Assembly: GCF_002165375.2 (NCBI RefSeq)
Contig: NZ_CP032134.1
Span: 3,286,001-3,350,000 of the forward strand
Reading direction: 5' to 3'
Origin: Acinetobacter chinensis
Lineage (GTDB): Bacteria; Pseudomonadota; Gammaproteobacteria; Pseudomonadales; Moraxellaceae
DNA length: 64,000 nucleotides
Shown: positions 43,426 through 52,498 of the stretch, piece after piece
Numbering within the stretch: position 1 is the first letter of the stretch
Layout: each line of letters opens with the position of its first letter
The notes under the pieces: generated by a model
Seen by the model: only the letters and a program-made list of their open reading frames with translations
Databases searched by the model: none
What the model was told of the DNA's origin: nothing
Made by a program: the position numbers and the translations under genes

Positions 43426-43817
43426 ATTGGGTATTCATTTAAAATAAAGATTAAACACAATCTATATTTTTAAAATATTAAAAACAATCAATTAGTTATA
43501 ATAAATAATTATTTGTAAATATGATTTATGCATATCCATAAAACAGCAAATGATAGACCTGTTTTTTATAAGCGACTGAAAAAACAGTGACTTATAAAAA
43601 TTCTTCACTTTATCTCCACACTTATCTGATACAACATATGCGCTGAAAAAAGAAAATATGTTTAGACCAAGACGGTTTTAAAGTAGTTTTCTTTATATTT
43701 TTGTAAATAATGTGACGTAGTTCTACTTTTTTATTTCAAAAGATGATTAAATTGTAGTCGTACAAACCTTCTTTATATAAAAATACAGTTTCTTCAATAC
43801 CAAAGGGGACGTTGGAC
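43426..43817. other. 392-bp AT-rich divergent intergenic region
   Basis: Carries both the leftward sbp-paralog promoter and the rightward promoter of the small exported protein. At 43563-43600 TTTTTATAAG and CTTATAAAAA form a 10-bp AT stem, continued inward by ACTG/CAGT. Nothing else structured was found. Confidence 0.4.
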
Positions 43818-44117
43818 ATGAACAGACAGTTTATTCAGATTTTACTGCTCAGCATGAGCTGTGCTCTTGCTGCTCAAAGCACGTTTTCTGCATCCATAAA
43901 ATCAACCAGTGCAAAAGTCAGCCTGCCTGCTGAAAAAACTTCACTGATTGAAAAAGCCCTGAATCAGCAGAAAAATGGCGATAAAAACCTACAGTCAGAT
44001 AACGATCTTAAAGTGATTACTGCCATTAAAACAGCACCGACACAAAGCTTCTTTGCATCACAGAATCAGAGCTTCAGCCGTTTTCTTCAGTCATTTTTCA
44101 CTCAGAATAATTCTTAA
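43818..44117 (+). CDS. small exported protein of unknown function
   Basis: 99 residues from ATG 43818, chosen over an upstream in-frame TTG because AAGGGGAC sits about 8 bp before it. Signal peptide (FIQILLLSMSCALAAQSTFS), then a polar, Ser/Gln/Lys-rich mature part with no cysteine and no recognised domain, ending FFTQNNS. A strong terminator follows. I know of no family. Confidence 0.6.
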   Translation: MNRQFIQILLLSMSCALAAQSTFSASIKSTSAKVSLPAEKTSLIEKALNQQKNGDKNLQSDNDLKVITAIKTAPTQSFFASQNQSFSRFLQSFFTQNNS

Positions 44118-44159
44118 TTAATTCAGGCGCCCAGTCCTCTGTAAAGGGAGCCGCACATT

Positions 44160-44205
44160 GCCTGATCACAGAATGCGAATTAAGCATTAAGTGATCAGGC
44201 TTTTT
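44160..44205 (+). terminator. long-stem terminator before gltX
   Basis: GCCTGATCAC (44160-44169) pairs with GTGATCAGGC (44191-44200), then TTTTTC. The loop itself folds (AATGC with GCATT), giving a two-tier hairpin. It ends the upstream small gene; TATAAT at 44209-44214 right after it is a good -10 for gltX. Confidence 0.85.
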
Positions 44206-44247
44206 CGTTATAATGGTTTCAATTTACATTCTGAATAATATTCCGTT

Positions 44248-45756
44248 ATGACAGTCCGTACCCGTATTGCACCTTCTCCTACCGGTTTTCCTCATGTAGG
44301 TACCGCTTATATCGCCTTGTTTAACTTATGTTTTGCTAAGCAGCATGGCGGTGAGTTTATTCTTCGTATTGAAGATACCGACCAGCTTCGCTCTACTCCT
44401 GAATCTGAAAAAATGATTCTGGATTCATTGCGATGGTTAGGTCTGAACTGGTCTGAAGGTCCGGACGTCGGCGGTCCACATGCACCCTACCGCCAGTCTG
44501 AGCGTATGGGGATTTATAAACAATACGCTCTGGAACTGGTTGAAAAAGGTCATGCATTCTATTGCTTCGCAACCACAGAAGAACTCGATCAGATGCGTGC
44601 TGAACAGCAGGCACGAGGTGAATCACCAAAATATGACGGTCGTGGTTTAAAACTTTCTCAGGAAGAAGTTCAACGCCGCCTGGCTGCGGGTGAAGCGCAT
44701 GTGATCCGCATGAAAGTACCTGAAGAAGGGATTTGTAAATTCAATGATTTGCTGCGTGGGGAAGTTGAGATTCCTTGGGCGCAAGTTGATATGCAAATTC
44801 TGCTGAAAACTGATGGCTTACCAACTTATCACTTGGCGAACGTGGTAGATGACCATTTGATGGAAATTACTCATGTCATTCGTGGTGAAGAATGGATTCC
44901 ATCTGCGCCTAAGCATCAGTTGTTATACCAATATTTTGGTTGGGACATGCCAACATTGTGCCACATGCCATTGTTACGTAATCCTGATAAATCAAAACTA
45001 TCTAAACGTAAAAACCCAACATCGATCAACTACTACAAAGACATCGGTGTTTTACCAGAAGCTTTGTTGAACTACTTAGGGCGTATGGGTTGGTCAATGC
45101 CGGATGAAAGTGAAAAATTCACTTTGGCTGAAATGATTGAAAATTTCGACATCAAACGTGTATCACTCGGTGGTCCAATTTTCGATGTAGAAAAACTCAA
45201 CTGGTTGAATGGTCAGTGGATTAAAGCGCTCTCTCCTGCTGAACTGTTAAATACTTTATTGGCCTGGAAATCTGACCGTAATACACTGGAAGAAATTGCT
45301 GCTGCAATTCAACCTCGTATTAACCTATTGTCAGAAGCAGTAAACTGGGCAGGTTTCTATTTCAACCAGTTCCCAAGCTTAAGCAAAGAACAGTTTGAAA
45401 GTAAGAAACTGTCTGAAGAACAGGTTCGTCAGAGCTTACAATTTGCGATTTGGCGTCTGGAAAGCTTATTCACTTGGAATAATGACACGGTCAGCCAGAC
45501 CTTGATGGAACTGGCGAATCAGATGGAAATTAAGCTGCGTGATTTCATGCCTGCGTTCTTTATCGCGATTGCAGGTTCGACGTCTTCAACACCAGTGATG
45601 CAATCCATGGTCACGATTGGTCCTGACTTAACTTTTGCACGTCTGCGTCATGCGCTTGAAATTGTAGGCGGACCGAGTAAAAAAGAAGCAAAAGTGTGGG
45701 AAAAGCTGAATGAAAGCATCAAATTGCCGAAAAATGATGCAGTTGATAAAGCTTAA
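44248..45756 (+). CDS. gltX: glutamate--tRNA ligase
   Basis: 502 residues, class-I aminoacyl-tRNA synthetase. RIAPSPTGFPHVGTAYIALF (about 6-25) holds the HIGH-like motif, and KSKLSKRKNP (about 249-258) the KMSKS-like motif. The C-terminal helical domain recognises the anticodon. It charges tRNA-Glu, one gene for which lies 168 bp downstream. Leucine codon choice changes within the gene: CTG is commonest in the first third, whereas TTA/TTG dominate after about 44,760. Confidence 0.97.
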   Translation: MTVRTRIAPSPTGFPHVGTAYIALFNLCFAKQHGGEFILRIEDTDQLRSTPESEKMILDSLRWLGLNWSEGPDVGGPHAPYRQSERMGIYKQYALELVEKGHAFYCFATTEELDQMRAEQQARGESPKYDGRGLKLSQEEVQRRLAAGEAHVIRMKVPEEGICKFNDLLRGEVEIPWAQVDMQILLKTDGLPTYHLANVVDDHLMEITHVIRGEEWIPSAPKHQLLYQYFGWDMPTLCHMPLLRNPDKSKLSKRKNPTSINYYKDIGVLPEALLNYLGRMGWSMPDESEKFTLAEMIENFDIKRVSLGGPIFDVEKLNWLNGQWIKALSPAELLNTLLAWKSDRNTLEEIAAAIQPRINLLSEAVNWAGFYFNQFPSLSKEQFESKKLSEEQVRQSLQFAIWRLESLFTWNNDTVSQTLMELANQMEIKLRDFMPAFFIAIAGSTSSTPVMQSMVTIGPDLTFARLRHALEIVGGPSKKEAKVWEKLNESIKLPKNDAVDKA

Positions 45757-45813
45757 CTGATTTTTTAGTTGACGAGTGCGGGCGTTATCCATAATATAGC
45801 GCTCACACAGACT

Positions 45814-45889
45814 GGGGTCATAGCTCAGTTGGTAGAGCGCTACAATGGCATTGTAGAGGTCAGGAGTTCGATCCTCCTTGACTCCACCA
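45814..45889 (+). tRNA. tRNA-Ala (GGC)
   Basis: 76 nt with encoded CCA. Acceptor GGGGTCA pairs with TGACTCC and includes the G3-U70 wobble that identifies tRNA-Ala. The anticodon loop ATGGCAT gives GGC. D-arm (AGCTCAGTTGGTAGAGCGC-like) and T-arm (GTTCGATCC) are normal. Followed 35 bp later by tRNA-Glu and then a terminator. Confidence 0.96.
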
Positions 45890-45924
45890 AGTTCTTAAAT
45901 TGCTTTACCTGTGTTGCCTCACTT

Positions 45925-46000
45925 GTCCCTATCGTCTAGAGGCCTAGGACATCGCCCTTTCACGGCGGTAACCGGGGTTCGAATCCCCGTAGGGACGCCA
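45925..46000 (+). tRNA. tRNA-Glu (TTC)
   Basis: 76 nt with encoded CCA-like end (GCCA). Acceptor GTCCCTA pairs with TAGGGAC, anticodon loop CTTTCAC gives TTC, and the T-arm is CCGGGGTTCGAATCCCCG. Probably transcribed with tRNA-Ala and perhaps gltX, whose product charges it. Confidence 0.96.
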
Positions 46001-46025
46001 TATTCAAGGTGTCATACATCTTAGT

Positions 46026-46057
46026 AAAAAACCCAGGCATAATGACCTGGGTTTTTT
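46026..46057 (+). terminator. terminator of the gltX-tRNA unit
   Basis: AAAAAACCCAGG (46026-46037) pairs with CCTGGGTTTTTT (46046-46057) around an 8-nt loop; it lies 25 bp past tRNA-Glu. Confidence 0.88.
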
Positions 46058-46168
46058 ATTGCCTGAATTTTAGTGATTGAATCATTCTGCTTTCAACTTT
46101 TGTCACGTCTTTTGCATTCTGAAGCAGAACGTTTAGAATAATAGTCAGATTATAAATGTGGAACCACC

Positions 46169-46510
46169 ATGCAATACCAGTGTCCAAAGTGTCAGAGCCG
46201 TAAAATCCTACCTGTTGCCAGTGCAAGTGAACCCGCTGTACGCCCAAATGTGCCTAAAAGCCTGGTCATTCTGATTCCTGCCATTTTTGTTTTATTACTG
46301 CTTGTGGTGATCAGCATTGCAATGTGGGCTTTTGGCGATGGTGCTGGTCAGACACTTCAGATTGCAACTGTGGTGGTTTTCCTGATCTGTGCTGGCGCAG
46401 GTGTGATGTTCTGGCGTGATCTGCCTGACTTTAAAATTTCCATGCAGGCATTTATGAGCAATAACCGCCATTGGAAATGCCGTGACTGTAACCATGAGTG
46501 GAATATCTGA
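46169..46510 (+). CDS. small membrane protein with two zinc-ribbon half-sites
   Basis: 113 residues. MQYQCPKCQSRKI at the start and WKCRDCNHEW at the end supply two CxxC pairs that could together bind one zinc. Between them are two hydrophobic segments (LVILIPAIFVLLLLVVISIA, about 31-50, and IATVVVFLICAGAGVMFW, about 65-82), so both ends face the cytoplasm. I know no function. Alone on its strand, with the tRNA terminator before it. Confidence 0.65.
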   Translation: MQYQCPKCQSRKILPVASASEPAVRPNVPKSLVILIPAIFVLLLLVVISIAMWAFGDGAGQTLQIATVVVFLICAGAGVMFWRDLPDFKISMQAFMSNNRHWKCRDCNHEWNI

Positions 46511-46592
46511 TTCCAATATTTTTAATATATTAAAGCTCTTGCGAAAGTTAGAAAATATTCAGATTCAAAACATATTCAAAAGAATATTGGAA

Positions 46593-46707
46593 GTTCCTTC
46601 TCCCTTTGGGATGAGGAGCTAACTCCGCAAGAGGATGAGAGGCTTTTAAATAGAAAACCTCTCCCTCTTGCGAAACCAAGTTTCTCATCCTGAAAGGATG
46701 AGGGAAC
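46593..46707. repeat. 115-bp REP-like imperfect palindrome
   Basis: Begins GTTCCTTCTCCCTTTGGGAT and ends with the reverse-complementary form GGATGAGGGAAC. The arms (about 50 bp) match with scattered mismatches: GCAAGAGG is shared exactly and the centre is a short TTTTAAATAGAAAA. Each arm also contains a smaller hairpin (CTCCCTTTGGGATGAG; CTCATCCTGAAAGGATGAG). This is the form of a paired REP/MITE-type element carrying no gene. Confidence 0.75.
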
Positions 46708-46767
46708 ATTCAATATTAATTCAGTTCTTGCTGAAACAACTTTCTCAAAAAGCCTATTAAAAACCAG

Positions 46768-46798
46768 AAACCATTCACTTTAATGTGAATGGTTTTTT
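46768..46798 (+). terminator. terminator overlapping the 3' end of czcD
   Basis: AAACCATTCAC (46768-46778) pairs with GTGAATGGTTT (46785-46795), 11 bp, then Ts through 46799 on the plus strand. It would stop rightward transcription from the zinc-ribbon gene. The right arm encodes the last residues of CzcD on the other strand. On the minus strand a weaker T-run also exists. Confidence 0.6.
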
Positions 46799-47754
46799 TC
46801 ATTATGCTCATGTAAATCGTGATCGTGATCGTGATGATCATGCTCACCTTGCCCTGATGTACTGTGTGCATGTGCCATACATTCATCATCTTCAATCTGC
46901 AAGGTCATCTCGGTAATACCATGTTCATGACTGAGCATTTCCATTGCATCCTGATAAAGCGCATTACGGTCTGCATGCGGTGCAAATAAATGTACGGTTA
47001 AATGAACATTCTTTGAAGTAATTGCCCAGACTTTCAGTTGATGAATACTTTCCACACCTTTGACTGCCAGTAAATCATTACGCAGTTTTTCAATATCAAT
47101 CTCGTCAGGTACACCCTCAAGCAGAATATTGATACTTTGTTTCAGCAAGATCCATGTTCTAGGCAAAACCCAAAAACCGATTAATACCGCAATGACGGTA
47201 TCGACCCACATCCAGCCCGTGAAGTAGATTACGGCAGCACCAATAATCACCCCGATTGAACCTACAGCATCACTTAAAACTTCTAAATAAGCGCCTTTGA
47301 CATTCAGACTTTCCTGCGAGCTTGAAAATAAAATTTTCATGGAAATCAGGTTAATGATCAATCCAATAACCGCAACAATCATCATGCCCATACTTTGAAT
47401 TTCAGGCGGATGACTGAAACGCTGATAGGCTTCATACAGAATATATATCGCCACTACAAACAGCATGGATGCATTGAACAGCGCTGCGAGTATTTCAAAA
47501 CGCTGATAACCAAAGGTACGTTTATCATCGGGCGGCAGTTTGCCAATTTTAATTGCCACCAGTGCAATAGCAAGTGCCGCAGCATCGGTAAACATGTGCG
47601 CTGCATCTGACAGTAATGCCAGACTTTGCGTGATAAAACCCGCAATCACTTCAACGATTAAAAAAGTGGTGGTCAATGCCAAAGCAAAGGTCAGCTTTTT
47701 CGCATTGCCTTCTGTCACCACTGCATGGCTATGGTCATGTCCGTGCTCACTCAT
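46780..47754 (-). CDS. czcD: cation diffusion facilitator (zinc/cobalt/cadmium exporter)
   Basis: 324 residues with six membrane helices and His-rich ends (MSEHGHDHSHAV; GEHDHHDHDHDLHEHN). SLALLSDAAHMFTDAAALAI (about 47-66) contains the HxxxD metal site of helix 2, and YLEVLSDAVGSIGVII (about 155-170) its helix-5 partner. The cytoplasmic C-terminal domain (SIHQLKVWAITSKNVHLTVH) is the usual dimerisation module. It exports Zn2+ and related ions in exchange for protons. The czcICBA operon lies 254 bp upstream on the same strand, as in the classical czc order. Confidence 0.93.
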   Translation of the reverse strand: MSEHGHDHSHAVVTEGNAKKLTFALALTTTFLIVEVIAGFITQSLALLSDAAHMFTDAAALAIALVAIKIGKLPPDDKRTFGYQRFEILAALFNASMLFVVAIYILYEAYQRFSHPPEIQSMGMMIVAVIGLIINLISMKILFSSSQESLNVKGAYLEVLSDAVGSIGVIIGAAVIYFTGWMWVDTVIAVLIGFWVLPRTWILLKQSINILLEGVPDEIDIEKLRNDLLAVKGVESIHQLKVWAITSKNVHLTVHLFAPHADRNALYQDAMEMLSHEHGITEMTLQIEDDECMAHAHSTSGQGEHDHHDHDHDLHEHNEKNHSH

Positions 47755-47937
47755 AGTGAACTCCTGTTTTTTCTATCATTTTTAGCATATGAATTATGAA
47801 AAAATTTGATACGCGGAAACGTCATCAGCAACTGTCCGAGGCAGGATACCATTTGATAAAAATGTTTCTGCGACCCACTCAATATATCATTGGTATTGGA
47901 CGAGTTTTGCTGATGACAATGGTTTTGCCTACTTTTC

Positions 47938-47963
47938 CCGAAAGAAAAGTAGGTCGCACCGAA
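47938..47963. repeat. short palindrome between czcA and czcD
   Basis: CCTACTTTTC (47938-47947) and GAAAAGTAGG (47954-47963) form a perfect 10-bp stem with loop CCGAAA. It is about 45 bp past the czcA stop and could end that transcript, but lacks a T-run. Palindromes with CCTACTTTTC arms recur between genes in many proteobacteria, so a REP-type repeat is the alternative. The remaining gap 47755-48008 shows no supported gene. Confidence 0.5.
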
Positions 47964-48008
47964 GGTGATTACACTTATACTAATCACATAAATCTATCTT
48001 TATTTCCC

Positions 48009-51000
48009 TCAAAACTCTTCTTGTTTCAAATGAGTTCGCTCACTCATCCAGCGATAAATCACAGGTAGAATCACCAGTGTCAATAAAGTAGATGACACAA
48101 TCCCACCTATCACCACGGTCGCCAATGGTCGTTGAACTTCCGCACCTGTACCTGTTGCCAGTGCCATGGGAATAAAGCCCAGTGATGCCACGCAAGCCGT
48201 CATCAATACAGGTCTAAGACGTAAAATCGCACCTTGCCACGTTGCATGATAGACATCCATCTGCTGACGCAGTTCCTTTATAAAGGTCAGCATCACCAGA
48301 CCATTCAGCACCGCCACACCTGAGAGTGCAATAAAACCTACACCCGCAGACATCGACAAAGGAATATCGCGTAACCACAATGCCACCAATCCGCCACACA
48401 GCGCAAATGGCACACCTGTAAAGACCAGTAAACTTTCTTTAACGTTATGGAACACTGCCATCAACAGAATAAAGATGGTGATCAGCGCCAGTGGTACAAC
48501 CAGTTGCATGCGGGCTTTGGCAGACATCAGATTTTCAAACTGACCGCCATAATCCAGCCAGTAACCCGATGGCATTGGTTGTTTGGCTAATGTGCTTTGC
48601 AACTCGGTAACAAATGAACCCAGATCACGCCCTTCAACGTTTGCAGTCACTACGACCCGACGCTTACCATTTTCACGGCTGACCTGATTGATCCCCTCAA
48701 TGTTGTCGACTTTGGCAACATCCCGCAACTGAATCAACCCACCATTCGGAATCTGAATTGGCAAACTTGCCAGATGTTCAGGAGTACGCTGTGCATCATC
48801 CAGACGAATCACAAAATCAAAACGACGGTCACCCTGTAAAATCTGCCCGACATTCTGACCACCGACACTTGTTGCAACCAAGTCCTGAATGGCTTTTACC
48901 GATAAACCATACTGCGCAGCCGCAGCATGATTCACTTCCACATTGAGTAAAGGTAAACCCGAAGTCTGTTCAACATTGACTGCTGTTGCACCTGAAATAG
49001 TTTTGATTTTCTGTGCAATGAGATTGGCTTGTTGATTCAGCACCTCCATATCATCACCGAAAATTTTCACCCCCACATCACTGCGTACACCTGAAATCAG
49101 TTCATTAAAACGCAGTTCAATCGGCTGTGAAAATTCACTGTTATTACCTGGCAAAGTATCCAGAAATGCGATCATGCGCTGACGTAATTCATCAATACTT
49201 TCTTTTGGATTTTTCCACTGATCCTTTGGTTTTAACAGCAATACCGCATCGGAAATATTCGGTGGCATCACATCCGTTGCCACTTCCGCAGTTCCTGTAC
49301 GGGCAAAGATGGCTTTAATTTCAGGAAATTCTTTCAGCAATAACTTTTCGGTATTTTCCTGCATCCGCAAGGACTGTTCCAAGCCCGTACTCGGTGAACG
49401 CATCTGCTGAACCGCAAAATCCCCCTCACTGAGCTGTGGTGAAAATTCACTGCCAATCTGTGTCGCTAAAACACCGGTTAGAAACAGAATACAGACCGCA
49501 ATCGTAACCACGAACACTTTAAAGTCATAAGCTAAATTTAACAGTGCTTCATATTTCTGCTTTAACCACAGCATCCAGCGACTTTCGGTTTCTTTAACTT
49601 CACCATTTACAAACAGTGCTACCGCAGCAGGAACAAAAGTCACTGATAGAATAATCGCACCCACCAAAGCCAGAACTACAGTCATTGCCATTGGATGGAA
49701 CAGTTTGGCTTCCACACCTGACAGCGCAAAGATCGGCAGATAAACCACTAGAATAATCAATTGCCCGAAAATGAGCGGACGACGCGCCTGTTTTGCTGCA
49801 AGAAAGACTTCTTTAAATCGCTCGGCACGGCTCAGTAAACGTCCTTTGGCATGCTGTGCTTCAGCCAGTCGACGGATACAATTTTCCACGATCACCACCG
49901 CACCATCGACAATAATCCCGAAATCGAGCGCACCTAAACTCATCAGATTGGCACTGATTTTCTGTTCTGCCATACCTGCCAGTGTGAACAACATTGACAG
50001 TGGAATCACACATGCCGTAATTAAAGCTGCACGGAAATTTCCAAGGAATAAAAACAGGATAATAATGACTAGAATCGCCCCTTCCACAAGGTTCTTCTGT
50101 ACCGTTTTAATCGCTCGTTCCACCAGATCAGTACGGTCATAAACGGTTTCAATCACTACACCTTTGGGTAAAGACTGCTGAACTTCCTTCACTTTGGCAT
50201 CGACTGCCTTTGCAACCGTTCGACTATTTTCCCCCATCATCATCATAGCAATCCCGAGTACCGCTTCCTCACCATTGTAAGTTGCTCCACCAGTACGCAG
50301 ATCATGCCCAATCGACACCGTTGCCACATCTGCAACACGGATCGGGTAGCCATTTTTATTGCTCAGCGTGACATTCTGAATATCTTCAATACTGTTCAGC
50401 GTACCTGGTACACGTACCGTCAATTGCTGACCATTGGTCTCAACAAAGCCTGCACCGCGGTTTTCATTATTTTCCGTCAGTGCAGTCTGCAAATCCGTCA
50501 ATGGAATCTGCAACTGTTGCAGGCGGCTTAAATCAGGTGTCACCACATAAGTTTTGTTGAATCCACCAATCGAGTTGACTTCAGCAACCCCTGCCACACG
50601 CTGCAATTGCGGACGTACAATCCAGTCCTGAATTTCACGTAAATCCATCGCTGTATAAGGCGTACCATCAGGCTTTTTGGCATTTGGTTCAGACTTGATC
50701 ACCCATTGATAAATCTCTCCAAGCCCTGTGGATACAGGTGACATGGTCGGTGCAATACTGTCAGGCAATTCAGCCTGTGCTTCCTGTAAACGCTGATTAA
50801 TCTGCTGACGTGCCCAGTAAATATCCGTACCATCTTTAAAAATAATCGTGACTTGCGACAAGCCATAACGGGAAATCGAACGGGTCATTTCCAGTTTTGG
50901 CAGACCTGCCATGGCATTTTCAATCGGATAGGTAATCCGCTGTTCCACTTCAAGCGAAGTAAAACCTGTCGCCTGTGTGTTGATCTGCACCTGTGTATTG

Positions 51001-51203
51001 GTAATATCAGGCACGGCGTCAATCGGCAGTTTTTGATAACTGTAAATCCCAACCCCGATCCACGCGACAATAAACAACATCACCCAGATAGCATTTTTAA
51101 TCGCAAACTGAATCAGTCGATCAAACAGACCTTCAGGTTCTGGAAGTGCTGTTTCTGTATTTGAATTTTCAATTTTAGAATCAGGAGAATCATTAATGCT
51201 CAT
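48009..51203 (-). CDS. czcA: heavy-metal efflux RND pump
   Basis: 1064 residues, twelve membrane helices in two halves with large periplasmic loops. KLPIDAVPDITNTQVQINTQ and LDFGIIVDGAVVIVENCIRR (about 410) carry the DFGxxxDGAxVxxEN signature of the HME family; this version is typical of Zn/Co/Cd (HME-1) pumps rather than Cu/Ag. It works with CzcB and CzcC across the envelope, driven by protons. The start overlaps the czcB stop by 11 bp. Confidence 0.95.
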   Translation of the reverse strand: MSINDSPDSKIENSNTETALPEPEGLFDRLIQFAIKNAIWVMLFIVAWIGVGIYSYQKLPIDAVPDITNTQVQINTQATGFTSLEVEQRITYPIENAMAGLPKLEMTRSISRYGLSQVTIIFKDGTDIYWARQQINQRLQEAQAELPDSIAPTMSPVSTGLGEIYQWVIKSEPNAKKPDGTPYTAMDLREIQDWIVRPQLQRVAGVAEVNSIGGFNKTYVVTPDLSRLQQLQIPLTDLQTALTENNENRGAGFVETNGQQLTVRVPGTLNSIEDIQNVTLSNKNGYPIRVADVATVSIGHDLRTGGATYNGEEAVLGIAMMMMGENSRTVAKAVDAKVKEVQQSLPKGVVIETVYDRTDLVERAIKTVQKNLVEGAILVIIILFLFLGNFRAALITACVIPLSMLFTLAGMAEQKISANLMSLGALDFGIIVDGAVVIVENCIRRLAEAQHAKGRLLSRAERFKEVFLAAKQARRPLIFGQLIILVVYLPIFALSGVEAKLFHPMAMTVVLALVGAIILSVTFVPAAVALFVNGEVKETESRWMLWLKQKYEALLNLAYDFKVFVVTIAVCILFLTGVLATQIGSEFSPQLSEGDFAVQQMRSPSTGLEQSLRMQENTEKLLLKEFPEIKAIFARTGTAEVATDVMPPNISDAVLLLKPKDQWKNPKESIDELRQRMIAFLDTLPGNNSEFSQPIELRFNELISGVRSDVGVKIFGDDMEVLNQQANLIAQKIKTISGATAVNVEQTSGLPLLNVEVNHAAAAQYGLSVKAIQDLVATSVGGQNVGQILQGDRRFDFVIRLDDAQRTPEHLASLPIQIPNGGLIQLRDVAKVDNIEGINQVSRENGKRRVVVTANVEGRDLGSFVTELQSTLAKQPMPSGYWLDYGGQFENLMSAKARMQLVVPLALITIFILLMAVFHNVKESLLVFTGVPFALCGGLVALWLRDIPLSMSAGVGFIALSGVAVLNGLVMLTFIKELRQQMDVYHATWQGAILRLRPVLMTACVASLGFIPMALATGTGAEVQRPLATVVIGGIVSSTLLTLVILPVIYRWMSERTHLKQEEF

Positions 51204-52497
51204 GGCTAGCTTCTCCTTTTTCCAGTTCAGACTTCAACAGGAAACTGCCTTGGGCTGCATACTGCTGTCCCTGAATCAGACCCGACTGAACTTCAATCCA
51301 CTGACCATCACCTGAAATCTGCCCTAAAACCACAGGCTGTGGGCTGAATTCAATTTTCTTATCATGTTCATGTGCCACAAAAACCGCATCTTTGCCTTCA
51401 ATTTTCTGTACTGCACTTTTCAGCACACGAATCGCCTGTGTTGAACCTGCCTGTTGCAGTTGCACATTGACCATTAAGTTTGGACGCAGTTCAGCTGCAT
51501 TGGACAGGACTTTGGCACGAACCTGTAAACGACCTGTCTGCGCATCGGCTTCACTGTTCAGGGTTTGAATCTGCGCTTTAAATGCATTGCCTGTTTGCAA
51601 AGATTTAAATTCAATCTGCTGATTCGGCGCCAGAGCGGCAAACTCAGTACTTGGCGCAATAAATTCAAGCCACAACTGATCCAATTGATCAATAATGAAA
51701 AGCTGATCCGCCAACTGTACATTTTCACCAACCACTAAGTCTTTCTTACTGATCACACCTGAAATCGGTGCAGTCAGTACATAACGGCCATTTGAACCTG
51801 AAGAAGCACCAAAGGCAGACAGACGCGCTTTGGTCGCCTGCACCTGAATCTGCGCTTGCTGATATGCATTATAAGCACGCTGATAATCCTGCTTGGCAGA
51901 AATACCCTGTGACCACAACTGACGTTCACGCTCATAATCCTGTTTTGCCAGTTGCAGATTGGACTGTGCAATCTGTAAATTAGACTGCTGATCCACCAGA
52001 TCAGGCACTAGTAAGGTCGCCAGAGCCTGCCCTTTTTTCACATGCTGACCCAGTTCAACACTGACCGACTGCACATGACCACTGAATGCAGGTGAAACGT
52101 GCGCCTGACGGTCTGTATTGACGGTTAATTTAGCAGGATAAGATGCTGATTTACTCACAGCACCGACTTCAACTTTGGCAAGCTGTACACCCTGTTCCGC
52201 CATTTGCTGTGCGCTCAGACTGATGGCTTCGGCATGATCGTCTGCGCCATCAGCACCCTCTTCATGCGCATGATCACCATCTTCTTTATGATCATGCTCC
52301 GCTTCTTCTGCATGCCCCTCATCCGCATGCGCTTCTGATTCACCATGACCATGCTCATCCGTTTTAGCAGGTTTATTTTTACCTGAAATAAATAACCCCA
52401 GTGCAACCAGAGCAGTGATCACCAAAGCGATAATGATCAGCACTGACTGAGAGATTTTTCCATGTTGATTTTTCAAATTGTGTTTTAGCTTTAACAT
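51193..52497 (-). CDS. czcB: heavy-metal efflux periplasmic adaptor
   Basis: 434 residues from ATG 52497 (MLKLKHNLKNQHGK), with AGGGA upstream; a GTG five codons earlier is less likely. One membrane anchor (SVLIIIALVITALVALGLFI), then a His/Glu/Asp-rich metal-binding stretch (HADEGHAEEAEHDHKEDGDH), a lipoyl/barrel-sandwich part (HVSPAFSGHVQSVSVELGQH), a helical hairpin and beta-barrel domains. It bridges CzcA and CzcC and can hand over metal. One base separates it from czcC and it overlaps czcA. Confidence 0.94.
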   Translation of the reverse strand: MLKLKHNLKNQHGKISQSVLIIIALVITALVALGLFISGKNKPAKTDEHGHGESEAHADEGHAEEAEHDHKEDGDHAHEEGADGADDHAEAISLSAQQMAEQGVQLAKVEVGAVSKSASYPAKLTVNTDRQAHVSPAFSGHVQSVSVELGQHVKKGQALATLLVPDLVDQQSNLQIAQSNLQLAKQDYERERQLWSQGISAKQDYQRAYNAYQQAQIQVQATKARLSAFGASSGSNGRYVLTAPISGVISKKDLVVGENVQLADQLFIIDQLDQLWLEFIAPSTEFAALAPNQQIEFKSLQTGNAFKAQIQTLNSEADAQTGRLQVRAKVLSNAAELRPNLMVNVQLQQAGSTQAIRVLKSAVQKIEGKDAVFVAHEHDKKIEFSPQPVVLGQISGDGQWIEVQSGLIQGQQYAAQGSFLLKSELEKGEASHEH

Positions 52498-52498
52498 T

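Noticed and set aside
47796..48068. 90-codon frame between czcD and czcA
   Set aside because: It spans the palindrome and overlaps the end of czcA; the predicted protein is not family-like.
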